This document shows, one piece after another, positions 55,941-64,000 of a stretch of 64,000 nt of DNA. Each line of letters opens with the position of its first letter. Positions within the stretch are counted from its first letter, which is position 1. The notes under the pieces were generated by a model. The model searched no databases. It had not been told where the DNA came from and was given only the letters and a program-made list of their open reading frames with translations. Both the position numbers and the translations under genes were made by a program. Origin of the DNA: Ramlibacter sp. (lineage in GTDB: Bacteria; Pseudomonadota; Gammaproteobacteria; Burkholderiales; Burkholderiaceae_C); the NCBI GenBank assembly GCA_019449555.1, contig JAGRPN010000416.1:1-64000 (forward strand), in the 5' to 3' direction.

Positions 55941-56753
55941 TCACGGTTTGCGCGCGACGTAGTGGAACCAGGTGATGCCGCTGGTGTCGGCATCGTGCGC
56001 GACGGGCCGGCCGTCCACATTGGACACCACCAACTCGGTGGCGAAACCCGCAGCTTGCAATTGCCGCTCCTGCTCGGATAGCGTCGTGTACACGATGACG
56101 ATGCCGAAATCATGGGCCGCGCAATTCATCACCGCCCAATCGGGGTGGGGCTCGTTCAACGCGCGGAACCGGCGGTGATTGCGAGCCGAGCGGGCGAGCG
56201 AACGGACCGACTGCAACGCGCGCCAGCCCAGTTTGAGCGGATTCCAGCTGAACGTGAATCGCAGGCGCGGCCCTTCGCCGAATCCGGGCCCCTGCCGGTT
56301 GTGCGCTGAAAAGAGAAACAGGCCGCCCGGTTGCAGCACCCGGTGGACTTCGCGCAGGACCTGCCGGCGGCCGGCGAGATCGACCGCGTCGATGCCGTTG
56401 TACGAAAACACGACGAGCGCGAACCGCCCGTCCTCGAACGCGCTCAGGTCGCGCGCGTCCATGTGCTCGATGCGCGCGCCCGGATGCGCCGCGCGGCACG
56501 CCTGCACCATTTCCTGCGTGTAGTCGATGCCGACGTAATCGCTGCTGATCGGCCGCAGGATGGCGGTGGTGCGCCCGGCGCCGACGCCGATGTCGAGGAT
56601 GGGCCGCGAGCGCACCTGCGCGGCCACGTGTTCGACCGCCGCCTGTTCGCCCGGATCGGTCCATCCTTGCAAGCGCACGTAGGCGCCGACCGTGGCCCGC
56701 TCCTTCCACGCGCGGCGGTTGATGGCGTCGAGGTCGAGTTCGCCCTCGCTCAC
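55941..56753 (-). CDS. Class I SAM-dependent methyltransferase
   Basis: ILDIGVGAGRTTAILRP, FALVVFSYNGIDAVD; GTG start overlapping the aldo/keto reductase stop. Confidence 0.88.
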   Translation of the reverse strand: MSEGELDLDAINRRAWKERATVGAYVRLQGWTDPGEQAAVEHVAAQVRSRPILDIGVGAGRTTAILRPISSDYVGIDYTQEMVQACRAAHPGARIEHMDARDLSAFEDGRFALVVFSYNGIDAVDLAGRRQVLREVHRVLQPGGLFLFSAHNRQGPGFGEGPRLRFTFSWNPLKLGWRALQSVRSLARSARNHRRFRALNEPHPDWAVMNCAAHDFGIVIVYTTLSEQERQLQAAGFATELVVSNVDGRPVAHDADTSGITWFHYVARKP

Positions 56754-57706
56754 GGCTCGTCGCTCGCTCGCGCGAGCAGCGCCAGAGTCTCGGTGTCCAG
56801 CGCCAGTTGCGTGGCTTTCACCAGTTCGCCGAGCTGCGCGAGCGAACTCGCGCTCGCGATCGGCGCGGTGATGCCGGGCTGCGCCATTGCCCAGGCGATC
56901 GCCACCTGGGCCGGCGTCGCGGCGGTGCGTTCGGCGGCTGCGTCCAGCGCCGCGAGAATCCGCAAGCCGCGCGGATTGAGATATTTGGCGATCGTGTTCG
57001 CACCGCGCGGACTCTTGCGCACGTCCTCCTGCGAGCGGTACTTGCCGGTCAGGAAGCCCGCCGCCAGCGAGTAGTAGTTGATGACGCCGATGCCCTCCTC
57101 GCGGCACAGCGGCTGCAATTCCTGCTCGAACACCGCCCGGTCGTACAGGTTGTAGAGCGGCTGCAGGCTTTCGAAGCGCGGCAGCCCGAGCCGCTCGCTC
57201 GTTCGCAGCGCCTGCGCCAGCCGCGGCGCCGTGTAGTTGGATGCGCCGATGACGCGCACCTTGCCCGCCTCGATGAGCCGTGCGAACAGCCCGAGCGTTT
57301 CTTCCAGCGGCGTGTCGGGATCATCCTTGTGGGCCTGGTACAGGTCGATGCAATCGGTCTGCAATCGGCGCAGCGAGTCTTCGACGCCCTGCCGGATGCG
57401 CGCAGACTTCAGGCCGATCCGTCCCTCGCCCATGTCCAGGCCGACTTTGGTCGCGACCACCACCTTGTCCCGCCGGCCGCCTTGCTTCAGCCAGCGGCCG
57501 ATCACCGCTTCGGACTCGCCGCCCTGGTGACCCGGCGCCCAGCGCGAATAGACGTCGGCCGTGTCGATGAAGTTGAAACCCGCGTCGAGCCAGGCGTCCA
57601 GCAGCGTGAACGAGGTGCGCTCGTCGGCGGTCCAGCCGAACACGTTGCCGCCCAGGCACAGCGGAGAAACCTGGAGCGGCGAACGGCCGAGCGGGCGCAG
57701 TTGCAT
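56750..57706 (-). CDS. Aldo/keto reductase
   Basis: LCLGGNVFGWTADE, FIDTADVYSRWAPGHQGGESEAVIGRWLK, DCIDLYQAHKDD. Confidence 0.94.
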   Translation of the reverse strand: MQLRPLGRSPLQVSPLCLGGNVFGWTADERTSFTLLDAWLDAGFNFIDTADVYSRWAPGHQGGESEAVIGRWLKQGGRRDKVVVATKVGLDMGEGRIGLKSARIRQGVEDSLRRLQTDCIDLYQAHKDDPDTPLEETLGLFARLIEAGKVRVIGASNYTAPRLAQALRTSERLGLPRFESLQPLYNLYDRAVFEQELQPLCREEGIGVINYYSLAAGFLTGKYRSQEDVRKSPRGANTIAKYLNPRGLRILAALDAAAERTAATPAQVAIAWAMAQPGITAPIASASSLAQLGELVKATQLALDTETLALLARASDEP

Positions 57707-57769
57707 CGCAGTCTCCCTTCACGTGCTTGCGAAACGATGGGCGATTCTAAGCACGCGCAAGCAGCTCAT

Positions 57770-58957
57770 TCAGGGCATGACCTCGACATATTCGTACACC
57801 TCGCAGTCCGTGATCTGCCGCCGCACCTCTTCCGTAGCCGCCTCGAACCAGCGTTGCGGTTCGTGCCGGTCGATCTCGCTGCCGATGAAGCGGATCAGCT
57901 CGCAGATCGGGTCCACCACGTTGGCCCGGTAGCGCAGGTCCTGCTTGACGTACCCGCGGTACAGGTTCTTCATGCAATTGCCGCGGCACCAGGCAAAAGC
58001 CGCACAGTCGCCGCACGGCATCGCGCCCGAAGGTTGCAGCGGGCTGCGGCGCAGCCAGTTCGCCCTGACGTCGCCCATCTTCATGGCGGGCTCGTACATC
58101 ATGTCGGGGCAGGGGTAGATCTCGCCGCTTGGCATCACGTTGAGCAGGTGCGTGGAGACGCGGCATTGCGTGTGGCCGCCGAACCTCTCCTGCGCGGGCA
58201 CAGGGAACAACTTGTTGCGCAGGATGCCCATCAGCGGGATGACCGGATAAAGCGTGTCGCAGCGCGAGAAGAACTTGTCGACCAGCCGCACCAGCACGGC
58301 GCGCCGCCGCGCGAGCGAATCGCCCTCGTACATCTCGTCGGCGACGAACTGCCAGTACAGGTAATCGAACGGTGTGTCACCGCTCACGAGCTCATCCAGT
58401 TCCTCGAACGAGGTGCCAGGATTGCCCCAGGTCACCCGCGCCGTGATCGAGCCGCCGATCCTGTCGCGCACTTGCCGCAGGTTCCCGATCACCTGCCGGT
58501 AGATGCCGCTGCCGCGGTAGCCGTCGGTGGTCGCCTCGCCACCGTCGATGGACGCGAGCACGTTCGACAGCCGCGCCAGGGCCCAGTCGGGCAGGTTGTC
58601 GATCAGCGTGGCGTTCGTCTGCAACTGGAACCGGAACTGCGGAAAGCGCTGCATCACGTCCAGCATCGCGGTCTTGTTGAGCGTCGGTTCGCCGCCGTAG
58701 AACGTGACGTAGATCTCCTTGCCGCGCAGGTGCTCGTCCACGAAAGCGCCGAGCTGCTCGAGGTCGTACTGCATCCGCGTCTGCGAGCCGAGCACGTCGC
58801 CCACGCCGAGCGAGCAATAGGTGCACCTCAGGTTGCACTTCAGGGTCGTCAGGAGCTGCAGCTCGACGCGGTCGCCGACGATAGCGTCGGCATCGGAGCG
58901 GGGGACGGACGATACTGCATGGGCCGGCACAAGTTGGATCGGAGTCTCGGTGCGCAT
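57770..58957 (-). CDS. Radical SAM/SPASM domain protein
   Basis: CNLRCTYC, YVTFYGGEPTLN, SPASM-like CRVSTHLLNVMPSGEIYPCPDM and CGDCAAFAWCRGNC. Confidence 0.9.
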   Translation of the reverse strand: MRTETPIQLVPAHAVSSVPRSDADAIVGDRVELQLLTTLKCNLRCTYCSLGVGDVLGSQTRMQYDLEQLGAFVDEHLRGKEIYVTFYGGEPTLNKTAMLDVMQRFPQFRFQLQTNATLIDNLPDWALARLSNVLASIDGGEATTDGYRGSGIYRQVIGNLRQVRDRIGGSITARVTWGNPGTSFEELDELVSGDTPFDYLYWQFVADEMYEGDSLARRRAVLVRLVDKFFSRCDTLYPVIPLMGILRNKLFPVPAQERFGGHTQCRVSTHLLNVMPSGEIYPCPDMMYEPAMKMGDVRANWLRRSPLQPSGAMPCGDCAAFAWCRGNCMKNLYRGYVKQDLRYRANVVDPICELIRFIGSEIDRHEPQRWFEAATEEVRRQITDCEVYEYVEVMP

Positions 58958-59039
58958 AGAAGGGCCGCTCGGGCGGCCGCTGGAAGTCCGCCAAGTGTAG
59001 CGAGGCCCGTTTCGCGCCTCGACCAATGAAGGAGAAATC

Positions 59040-59348
59040 ATGGTGTTGCTCGAATTCGCGATGGCGCCGCACGGCCAGGGCGAGAGCCTGAGCGCGCACG
59101 TCGCGCGCATCCTGGATGTCATCGACCGCAGCGGCGTGCCCTACCAGCTCACGCCGATGGGGACCATCCTGGAAGGCGAATGGGATGACGTGATGGCCGT
59201 CGTGACCGCGTGCTTCAAGGCGCTGCAGGCGGACTGTGCGCGCATCGGCATGAACCTCAAGGTGGACTACCGCGCCGGCCCGGAAAGCCGGTTGCGCAGC
59301 AAGATCGACAAGGTGGAGGCGCAACTGGGGCGCAAATTGCGCACGTAG
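59040..59348 (+). CDS. MTH1187-family thiamine-binding protein
   Basis: LLEFAMAPHGQGESLSAHVARILDVIDRSGVPYQLTPMGTILEGEWDDVM. Confidence 0.9.
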   Translation: MVLLEFAMAPHGQGESLSAHVARILDVIDRSGVPYQLTPMGTILEGEWDDVMAVVTACFKALQADCARIGMNLKVDYRAGPESRLRSKIDKVEAQLGRKLRT

Positions 59349-59357
59349 TTGCCTTGG

Positions 59358-60785
59358 TCACTTGGTCAGGAACGCCAGCACGCGGTCGGCGAACTTGCCG
59401 TACGGCGGCATCATGAATTTCAGTGTGGAAAAGCGCGCCTGGTAGAACACCGGCCGCAATTTCGAAAACGTGTGGAAGCCTTCCTCGCCGTGGTAATGGC
59501 CCATGCCCGAATCGCCGACGCCGCCGAACGGCAGGTCGTGCTGGCCGACGTGGAACAGCGCGTCGTTCACCGACACGCCGCCCGACATGACGCGGTCCAA
59601 TAGCATCTGCACGGTGGCCGGGTCGTTGCTGAACGGATAGAGCGCCAGGGGGCGCGGCCCGGCGTTGATCACGGCGATCGCCTCCTCGAGCGTGCCGTAG
59701 CCGCGGATCGGCAGGATCGGGCCGAAGATCTCGCGCTGCCACAACGCGCTGTCGGCGGGCGCGTCCAGCACGATGTGCGGCGCGATCTTGCGGGTGGCGG
59801 CGTCGAACGCGGGCCCGGGCAACAGCTGCACCAGCGTTGCGCCCCGCGCGCGCGCGTCGTCCAGCGCGGCCAGCAATCGGTCGAACGAGCGCTGGTCGAT
59901 GATGGACGTGTAGTCCGGCGTCGCCAGGTTCGGGAATCGCGCGGGCACGATCTGACACGCGAGATCGACGAATTCGGCGATGCGCGCCTTGGGCAGCCAC
60001 AGGTGATCCACGGTCGTGCAGATCTGGCCCGCGTTGAGGTACTTCACGAACAGGATGCGTTCGGCCGCAAGCCGCATCGGAAAGTCGTCGCACACGATGG
60101 CCGGCGCCTTGCCGCCGAGCTCGAGCGTGACCGGGCACAGGTTCTGCGCCGCCGCCGCCATCACGGCGCGGCCGGTCGCACCCGAGCCGGTGAAGAGCAG
60201 GTGGTCGAACGGCAGCCGCGAGAACTCGACGCCCACGCCGCCCGTTTCGTCGAAGAACTGCAATTTCTCGGGCGGGAAGTAGTCCGGCACGCGCTCGATC
60301 AGCAGTTGCGCGAGATGGCGCGAGTTCTCGCTCATCTTCACCATGGCCCGGTTGCCGGCGGCGAAGATGTAGGTCAGCGGGATCAGGCTCAGGTTCAATG
60401 GGAAGTTCCACGGCACGATGACGCCGACCACGCCCAGCGGCTGTGGGATCACCCGGTTGCGCGCGCCGAAGAAATTGCGCAGGTCGACGCTGCGGCGCTG
60501 CGGCTTCATCCAGTGGCGCAGGTGCCCGATCACGTGGTCGATGCCGTCGACCACCGGAAAGATCTCGGCCAACAAGGTTTCATGGCGCGAACGGTGGCCG
60601 TAGTCGGCACTGATCGCATCGCAGATCGCATCCTTGTGGTCGCGCACGAATCGCTGCAGGGCGCGCAGGTCCGCCTTGCGCTCTTCGAGCGACGGCACCG
60701 GATGGGCAAAGTACGCCTGGCGCTGCCGCGCGAGCGTGCTGGACAGCAGTGCGGCGGTCTGGATGGGTGCGGCGATGTCGTTCAT
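59358..60785 (-). CDS. Coniferyl aldehyde dehydrogenase-like ALDH
   Basis: QPLGVVGVIVPWNFPLNLSLIPL, LFTGSGATGRAVMAAAAQNLCPVTLELGGKAPAIV, NAGQICTTVDHL. Confidence 0.9.
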   Translation of the reverse strand: MNDIAAPIQTAALLSSTLARQRQAYFAHPVPSLEERKADLRALQRFVRDHKDAICDAISADYGHRSRHETLLAEIFPVVDGIDHVIGHLRHWMKPQRRSVDLRNFFGARNRVIPQPLGVVGVIVPWNFPLNLSLIPLTYIFAAGNRAMVKMSENSRHLAQLLIERVPDYFPPEKLQFFDETGGVGVEFSRLPFDHLLFTGSGATGRAVMAAAAQNLCPVTLELGGKAPAIVCDDFPMRLAAERILFVKYLNAGQICTTVDHLWLPKARIAEFVDLACQIVPARFPNLATPDYTSIIDQRSFDRLLAALDDARARGATLVQLLPGPAFDAATRKIAPHIVLDAPADSALWQREIFGPILPIRGYGTLEEAIAVINAGPRPLALYPFSNDPATVQMLLDRVMSGGVSVNDALFHVGQHDLPFGGVGDSGMGHYHGEEGFHTFSKLRPVFYQARFSTLKFMMPPYGKFADRVLAFLTK

Positions 60786-60940
60786 GGCGCGTGCCTCGTT
60801 CGAAGACTGCCACCATACCCCCGCGAGCGCTTCGGGCGCAACTCCAGGCAGAGCCGGGAAGTCCTACGTCGGGGCGCTGCCCTGACTGACTGCCACCCCG
60901 CGCGTGCCGCGCCAGACTGCGCCGGAGCCGGAGCCCGTCC

Positions 60941-61462
60941 ATGCCGCCCATCGCCTTCGCTGCAACGACAATTTGCCTGGCGTCTTGCCTGAGCCTGGCG
61001 CCGCGTGCCCTGGCCGGCCAGGACTCGCAAGGAGGCCAGCGCGGCGACGCGAGCCACGCGGCGCACGCTCACGCCGGCCCCGCGAACAAGCCATCCCACG
61101 CCCGCAAACTGGATCGCACCGGGGAGCCTCGCGTCGGCAAGGCTTCGGTTTACGCCCGCAAGTTCGCGGGCCGGCGGATGGCGAACGGCCGGCGCATGGA
61201 TCCGCACGACGGCAATGCGGCCAGCAAGACGCTGCCGCTCGGAACGAAGGCCAGGGTCACCAACCTGGAAACGGGCAAGAGCGCCGTCGTGACGATCGAG
61301 GATCGCGGGCCCCACGTGCCGGGCCGCATCGTCGACCTGTCGCCCTCCACCGCGCAGCAGATCGGCGTGACGCGCCGGCAGGGCGTCGCGCCGGTGGAGG
61401 TGGCTCCGATCGCGGTGCCGCCGGCACAAGAGCCCGCGCGCGCCGTCGCCGCTGCGAAGTAA
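60941..61462 (+). CDS. RlpA-like septal ring lytic transglycosylase family protein
   Basis: GKASVYARKFAGRRMANGRRMDPHDGNAASKTLPLGTKARVTNLETGKSAVVTIEDRGPHVPGRIVDLSPSTA. Confidence 0.9.
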   Translation: MPPIAFAATTICLASCLSLAPRALAGQDSQGGQRGDASHAAHAHAGPANKPSHARKLDRTGEPRVGKASVYARKFAGRRMANGRRMDPHDGNAASKTLPLGTKARVTNLETGKSAVVTIEDRGPHVPGRIVDLSPSTAQQIGVTRRQGVAPVEVAPIAVPPAQEPARAVAAAK

Positions 61463-61475
61463 GACCGGCGCGGCC

Positions 61476-63500
61476 TCAGCGAAGCGGCAACTTCTGCGCG
61501 GCGACCGGCCAGGCCCCTTGCTCGACCATGCGCCCTTCCTGGAACACCAGCCAGCTCTGGCGGCCGTAGTGCGGCAGCGATCGCTGGAGCGCCGCGAGCG
61601 CGTCGGGGCCGTCGGCCATCACGAATGCGATCGTCTTGCCGTTTGGCGCACGCGCTGTCCAGGCGCGAGCCGAGCCCTTGAGGCTACGCTGCGGGGAGGC
61701 CGCGCCCCGCTCGAAAAAGATGTCGGGGACGCCGCCTAGGTTCAGGCCGGCGGCGACCCGCGCGATGCTGTCCGGATCGCCGAGCACCAGCGCGGGCACT
61801 TCGGCCGCTGCTCGCAGGCCGGATTCCTGCACCTCGCGAGGCGGCGCATCCAGCAGCCGGTTCGCGAGCGCGCGCGCCGGGGTCGTCCACGCGGCGCCCT
61901 GGTTGGCGAGCAGCACTTCCGCGCGCGGGGAAATGAATACGTCTCTGAAGATCGGCGGGACGGTGCGCGGGTCGAGCCGGCGCCACAAGCGCAAATCGGG
62001 ATCGAGTTCCACCTCGATTGCGTCGGCGGGAAGCGGCGCGGCAGCCGCACCGACCGGCGTTTCGCGCTCGCGCACGCGCACCGTGAGCTCGCGGGTTTCA
62101 CCGGAGGCCAGTCGCACGCGCAACGGCACCTGCAGCTCGAACGGGTCGCCCTGCTGCAGCAGCCGGAAAGCGTTTTTGCGCTGACCGTCCGCCCCCGCGG
62201 CGAGCGCGAGCCGGGGCGAGGCCGGCCGCCGCACCCATTGCGCGAAAAGGCGCGACAGGTCACGTCCGGCTGCCCGTGAAAACGCCGCCTGCAGATCGTT
62301 CCAGCTCGCCGTCCGGAACCGGTACTGCTGCCAGAAGGAGCGGATGCCCGCGTCGAACGCCGCGCGTCCGATCTCGTCGCGCAGCATGAAGAACACCATC
62401 GCCGATTTACCGTAGCCGACGACGGAAGAGATGCCGTGTTGGCGCGCCTTGAAATCGGCCAGCGAAGTCTCGTCCGCGGGCGCCACGGCCGCCAGGTCCC
62501 GCAGCCAGTTCAGGCGCATCTCGCGCGCGGCGGCCTCGGACTCGTCTTCGCGAAAAGCGTAATCGGCCATGAACGTGGTCAGCCCCTCGGACCAGTTGCC
62601 GCTGGCCCAATCGGGATAGACGCCGTTGCCCCACCAGTTATGCAGCACCTCGTGCCCCAGCGAGGTCGCGCGGATGAAGGGCAGCCGCAGCACGTCGCGC
62701 CCGAGGTACGTGAGGCTGGGCATGCCCAGGCCGTGCGACAACGGGCTGGAGACGATGCTGAAGTCCTCGAATGGATAGTCGCCGATCGATCGGCTGTAAC
62801 GCTGGAGGTAGCGCACGCTGTCGCGCAGGTAGCCGCTCGCCAGGCCGGCCAGCTCGGGATGGAACCAGGTTCGGACCGTCACCGTGCGGCCGCCGTCCTG
62901 CCGCAACGATTGCTCCGCGACCTCGTAGGGCCCGGCCATCAGCCACACGCCTTCGGCGGGCTGTGCGAATTCGTACTCTGCGCTGAAACCGGAGGCGTTG
63001 TCGCTCACGCGCCGCTGGTTGCCCGGCGCCAGTGCCTTCTGGCCGGCCGGCAGCGAAACCTTGACGCGGTAAGTGAACGGCACACCCGGGTCGGGGTACC
63101 AGTTGCCGTTGGGCGAGAGGTAGCTGCCCTCGGGCGACGCGAACAGCGCCGCGGCGTTGGGCGAGTTGCGCCGCTCGCCTTCGGGCAGCGGCGGCAACGT
63201 ACCGGAATAGGCGATCGACCATCGCTGCGGCGTGCGGGAAGCGGCGGACCGCGGCGAGGCTGCCTTGCCCCGGGAGGCGAGCTGGTCGGCGGGGATTTCC
63301 GCGCCGTCCAATGCCACGCGGGAAATCCTGAACAGCGGGTCGAGCGACAAGTCGGGTGCGCCCGAGCTCGTGGTCAATTCGGCCTGGGCCCTGAACAGCC
63401 TCGTGTTCGGGTCCAGGGCCACATCGAGTTCCAGGTGCGCCGTCGCGGCATGCAGGGCGGGCAGCCACGCCAGCAGCAAGACGCCCACGCAGCGTGTCAT
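61476..63500 (-). CDS. M1-family-like peptidase
   Basis: HEVLHNWWGNGVYPDWASGNWSEGLTTFMADYAF (HExxH-like HEVLHNWW) and signal peptide. Confidence 0.88.
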   Translation of the reverse strand: MTRCVGVLLLAWLPALHAATAHLELDVALDPNTRLFRAQAELTTSSGAPDLSLDPLFRISRVALDGAEIPADQLASRGKAASPRSAASRTPQRWSIAYSGTLPPLPEGERRNSPNAAALFASPEGSYLSPNGNWYPDPGVPFTYRVKVSLPAGQKALAPGNQRRVSDNASGFSAEYEFAQPAEGVWLMAGPYEVAEQSLRQDGGRTVTVRTWFHPELAGLASGYLRDSVRYLQRYSRSIGDYPFEDFSIVSSPLSHGLGMPSLTYLGRDVLRLPFIRATSLGHEVLHNWWGNGVYPDWASGNWSEGLTTFMADYAFREDESEAAAREMRLNWLRDLAAVAPADETSLADFKARQHGISSVVGYGKSAMVFFMLRDEIGRAAFDAGIRSFWQQYRFRTASWNDLQAAFSRAAGRDLSRLFAQWVRRPASPRLALAAGADGQRKNAFRLLQQGDPFELQVPLRVRLASGETRELTVRVRERETPVGAAAAPLPADAIEVELDPDLRLWRRLDPRTVPPIFRDVFISPRAEVLLANQGAAWTTPARALANRLLDAPPREVQESGLRAAAEVPALVLGDPDSIARVAAGLNLGGVPDIFFERGAASPQRSLKGSARAWTARAPNGKTIAFVMADGPDALAALQRSLPHYGRQSWLVFQEGRMVEQGAWPVAAQKLPLR

Positions 63501-63682
63501 GCAGCCCCCGCCGCGGCGGGGTCGGTGGAGTGCTTTCACTTGAACCTGTCCGAGAAAGTGCTTGCCTGAACCTGGACCAATCTACCAAAAGCTTATTCCC
63601 TCCGGATTTTTCCCAGGGGCTTTTTTTACGCCCTCTTTACGGCCCACCGCTTCCAATGGACATCTCTGCAATCAGGAGTGCC

Positions 63683-64000
63683 ATGAAGCTCGCCAAGACC
63701 CAGGCCGGCCAGCGTGTGATGAAGGATCGATCGGTGGCCTTGTCGCCGCGGCAGCGCGCCGCATTCATCCTGTGCGATGCGACGCACACGGTGGATCAGG
63801 TGCTAGCCGCCGCCGGTCCCGTGGGCGTGACGCCGGAGGACATCCGGCACCTGGTCGAGCTGGGGCTGCTGGAAGAGGTGCCCGACCCCGAGGCGCAGGC
63901 CGCACAGCAAGCCGCCAAGGTGCTGCACGATCGCTCGCCGCAGGAGCGCTACCTGGACGCGTACCCGATCGCGACGCGGCTGACGTCGAGCCTGGGGCTG
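63683..64000 (+). CDS. Hypothetical protein, partial at window edge
   Basis: Open frame from ATG 63683 through the window end: MKLAKTQAGQRVMKDRSVALSPRQRAAFILCDATHTVDQVLAAAG... Confidence 0.65.
   Translation, partial: MKLAKTQAGQRVMKDRSVALSPRQRAAFILCDATHTVDQVLAAAGPVGVTPEDIRHLVELGLLEEVPDPEAQAAQQAAKVLHDRSPQERYLDAYPIATRLTSSLGL

Noticed and set aside
56807-59029. 740-aa plus-strand ORF
   Set aside because: Antisense to the aldo/keto reductase and radical SAM genes.
1-64000. tRNA, rRNA, CRISPR, transposase or prophage genes
   Set aside because: None recognised when reading both strands; a tRNAscan/ISfinder run would be needed to exclude short or degenerate copies.

Overview
The window is GC-rich chromosomal DNA. 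Its gene style resembles Betaproteobacteria of the Comamonadaceae type (inference from protein flavour and gene content). It is densely coded, with about 66 supportable protein genes and no rRNA, tRNA, CRISPR array or transposase that I could recognise. Main blocks: a decaheme OmcA/MtrC-like lipoprotein; an arsR-arsM-ECF sigma-DGC operon; a Ser/Thr kinase and ECF-like sigma neighbourhood with methyltransferases and two paralogous AraC regulators; a type I secretion operon (RTX cargo, HlyD, ABC); DNA topoisomerase IB; MarR plus DHA2 MFS; a response regulator with a C-terminal membrane hairpin plus a c-type cytochrome; an eight-gene run of indolepyruvate oxidoreductase, TRAP transporter, thioesterase, DUF6494 and P450; a PQQ-type sugar dehydrogenase plus cytochrome; D-tartrate dehydratase; a Fur-box-preceded cupredoxin/FTR1 cluster; and a radical SAM/SPASM, aldo-keto reductase and methyltransferase run. 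The strongest candidate for something undescribed is a pair of loci 21 kb apart (8.2-8.9 kb and 29.3-30.1 kb). Both encode proteins with a shared membrane-hairpin motif (APFIGLxYxxLLPFxGLxMLAWF), one fused to a full receiver domain and the other apparently a receiver-deleted, hairpin-duplicated relative. Both are preceded by sigma-54-like GG-N10-GC promoters within a conserved upstream region. Other notable items are two repeat-like palindromic insertions inside the iorA coding sequence, a relic of a molybdopterin oxidoreductase next to the ars operon, and a truncated orphan kinase. All calls come from reading the sequence; no database search was run.
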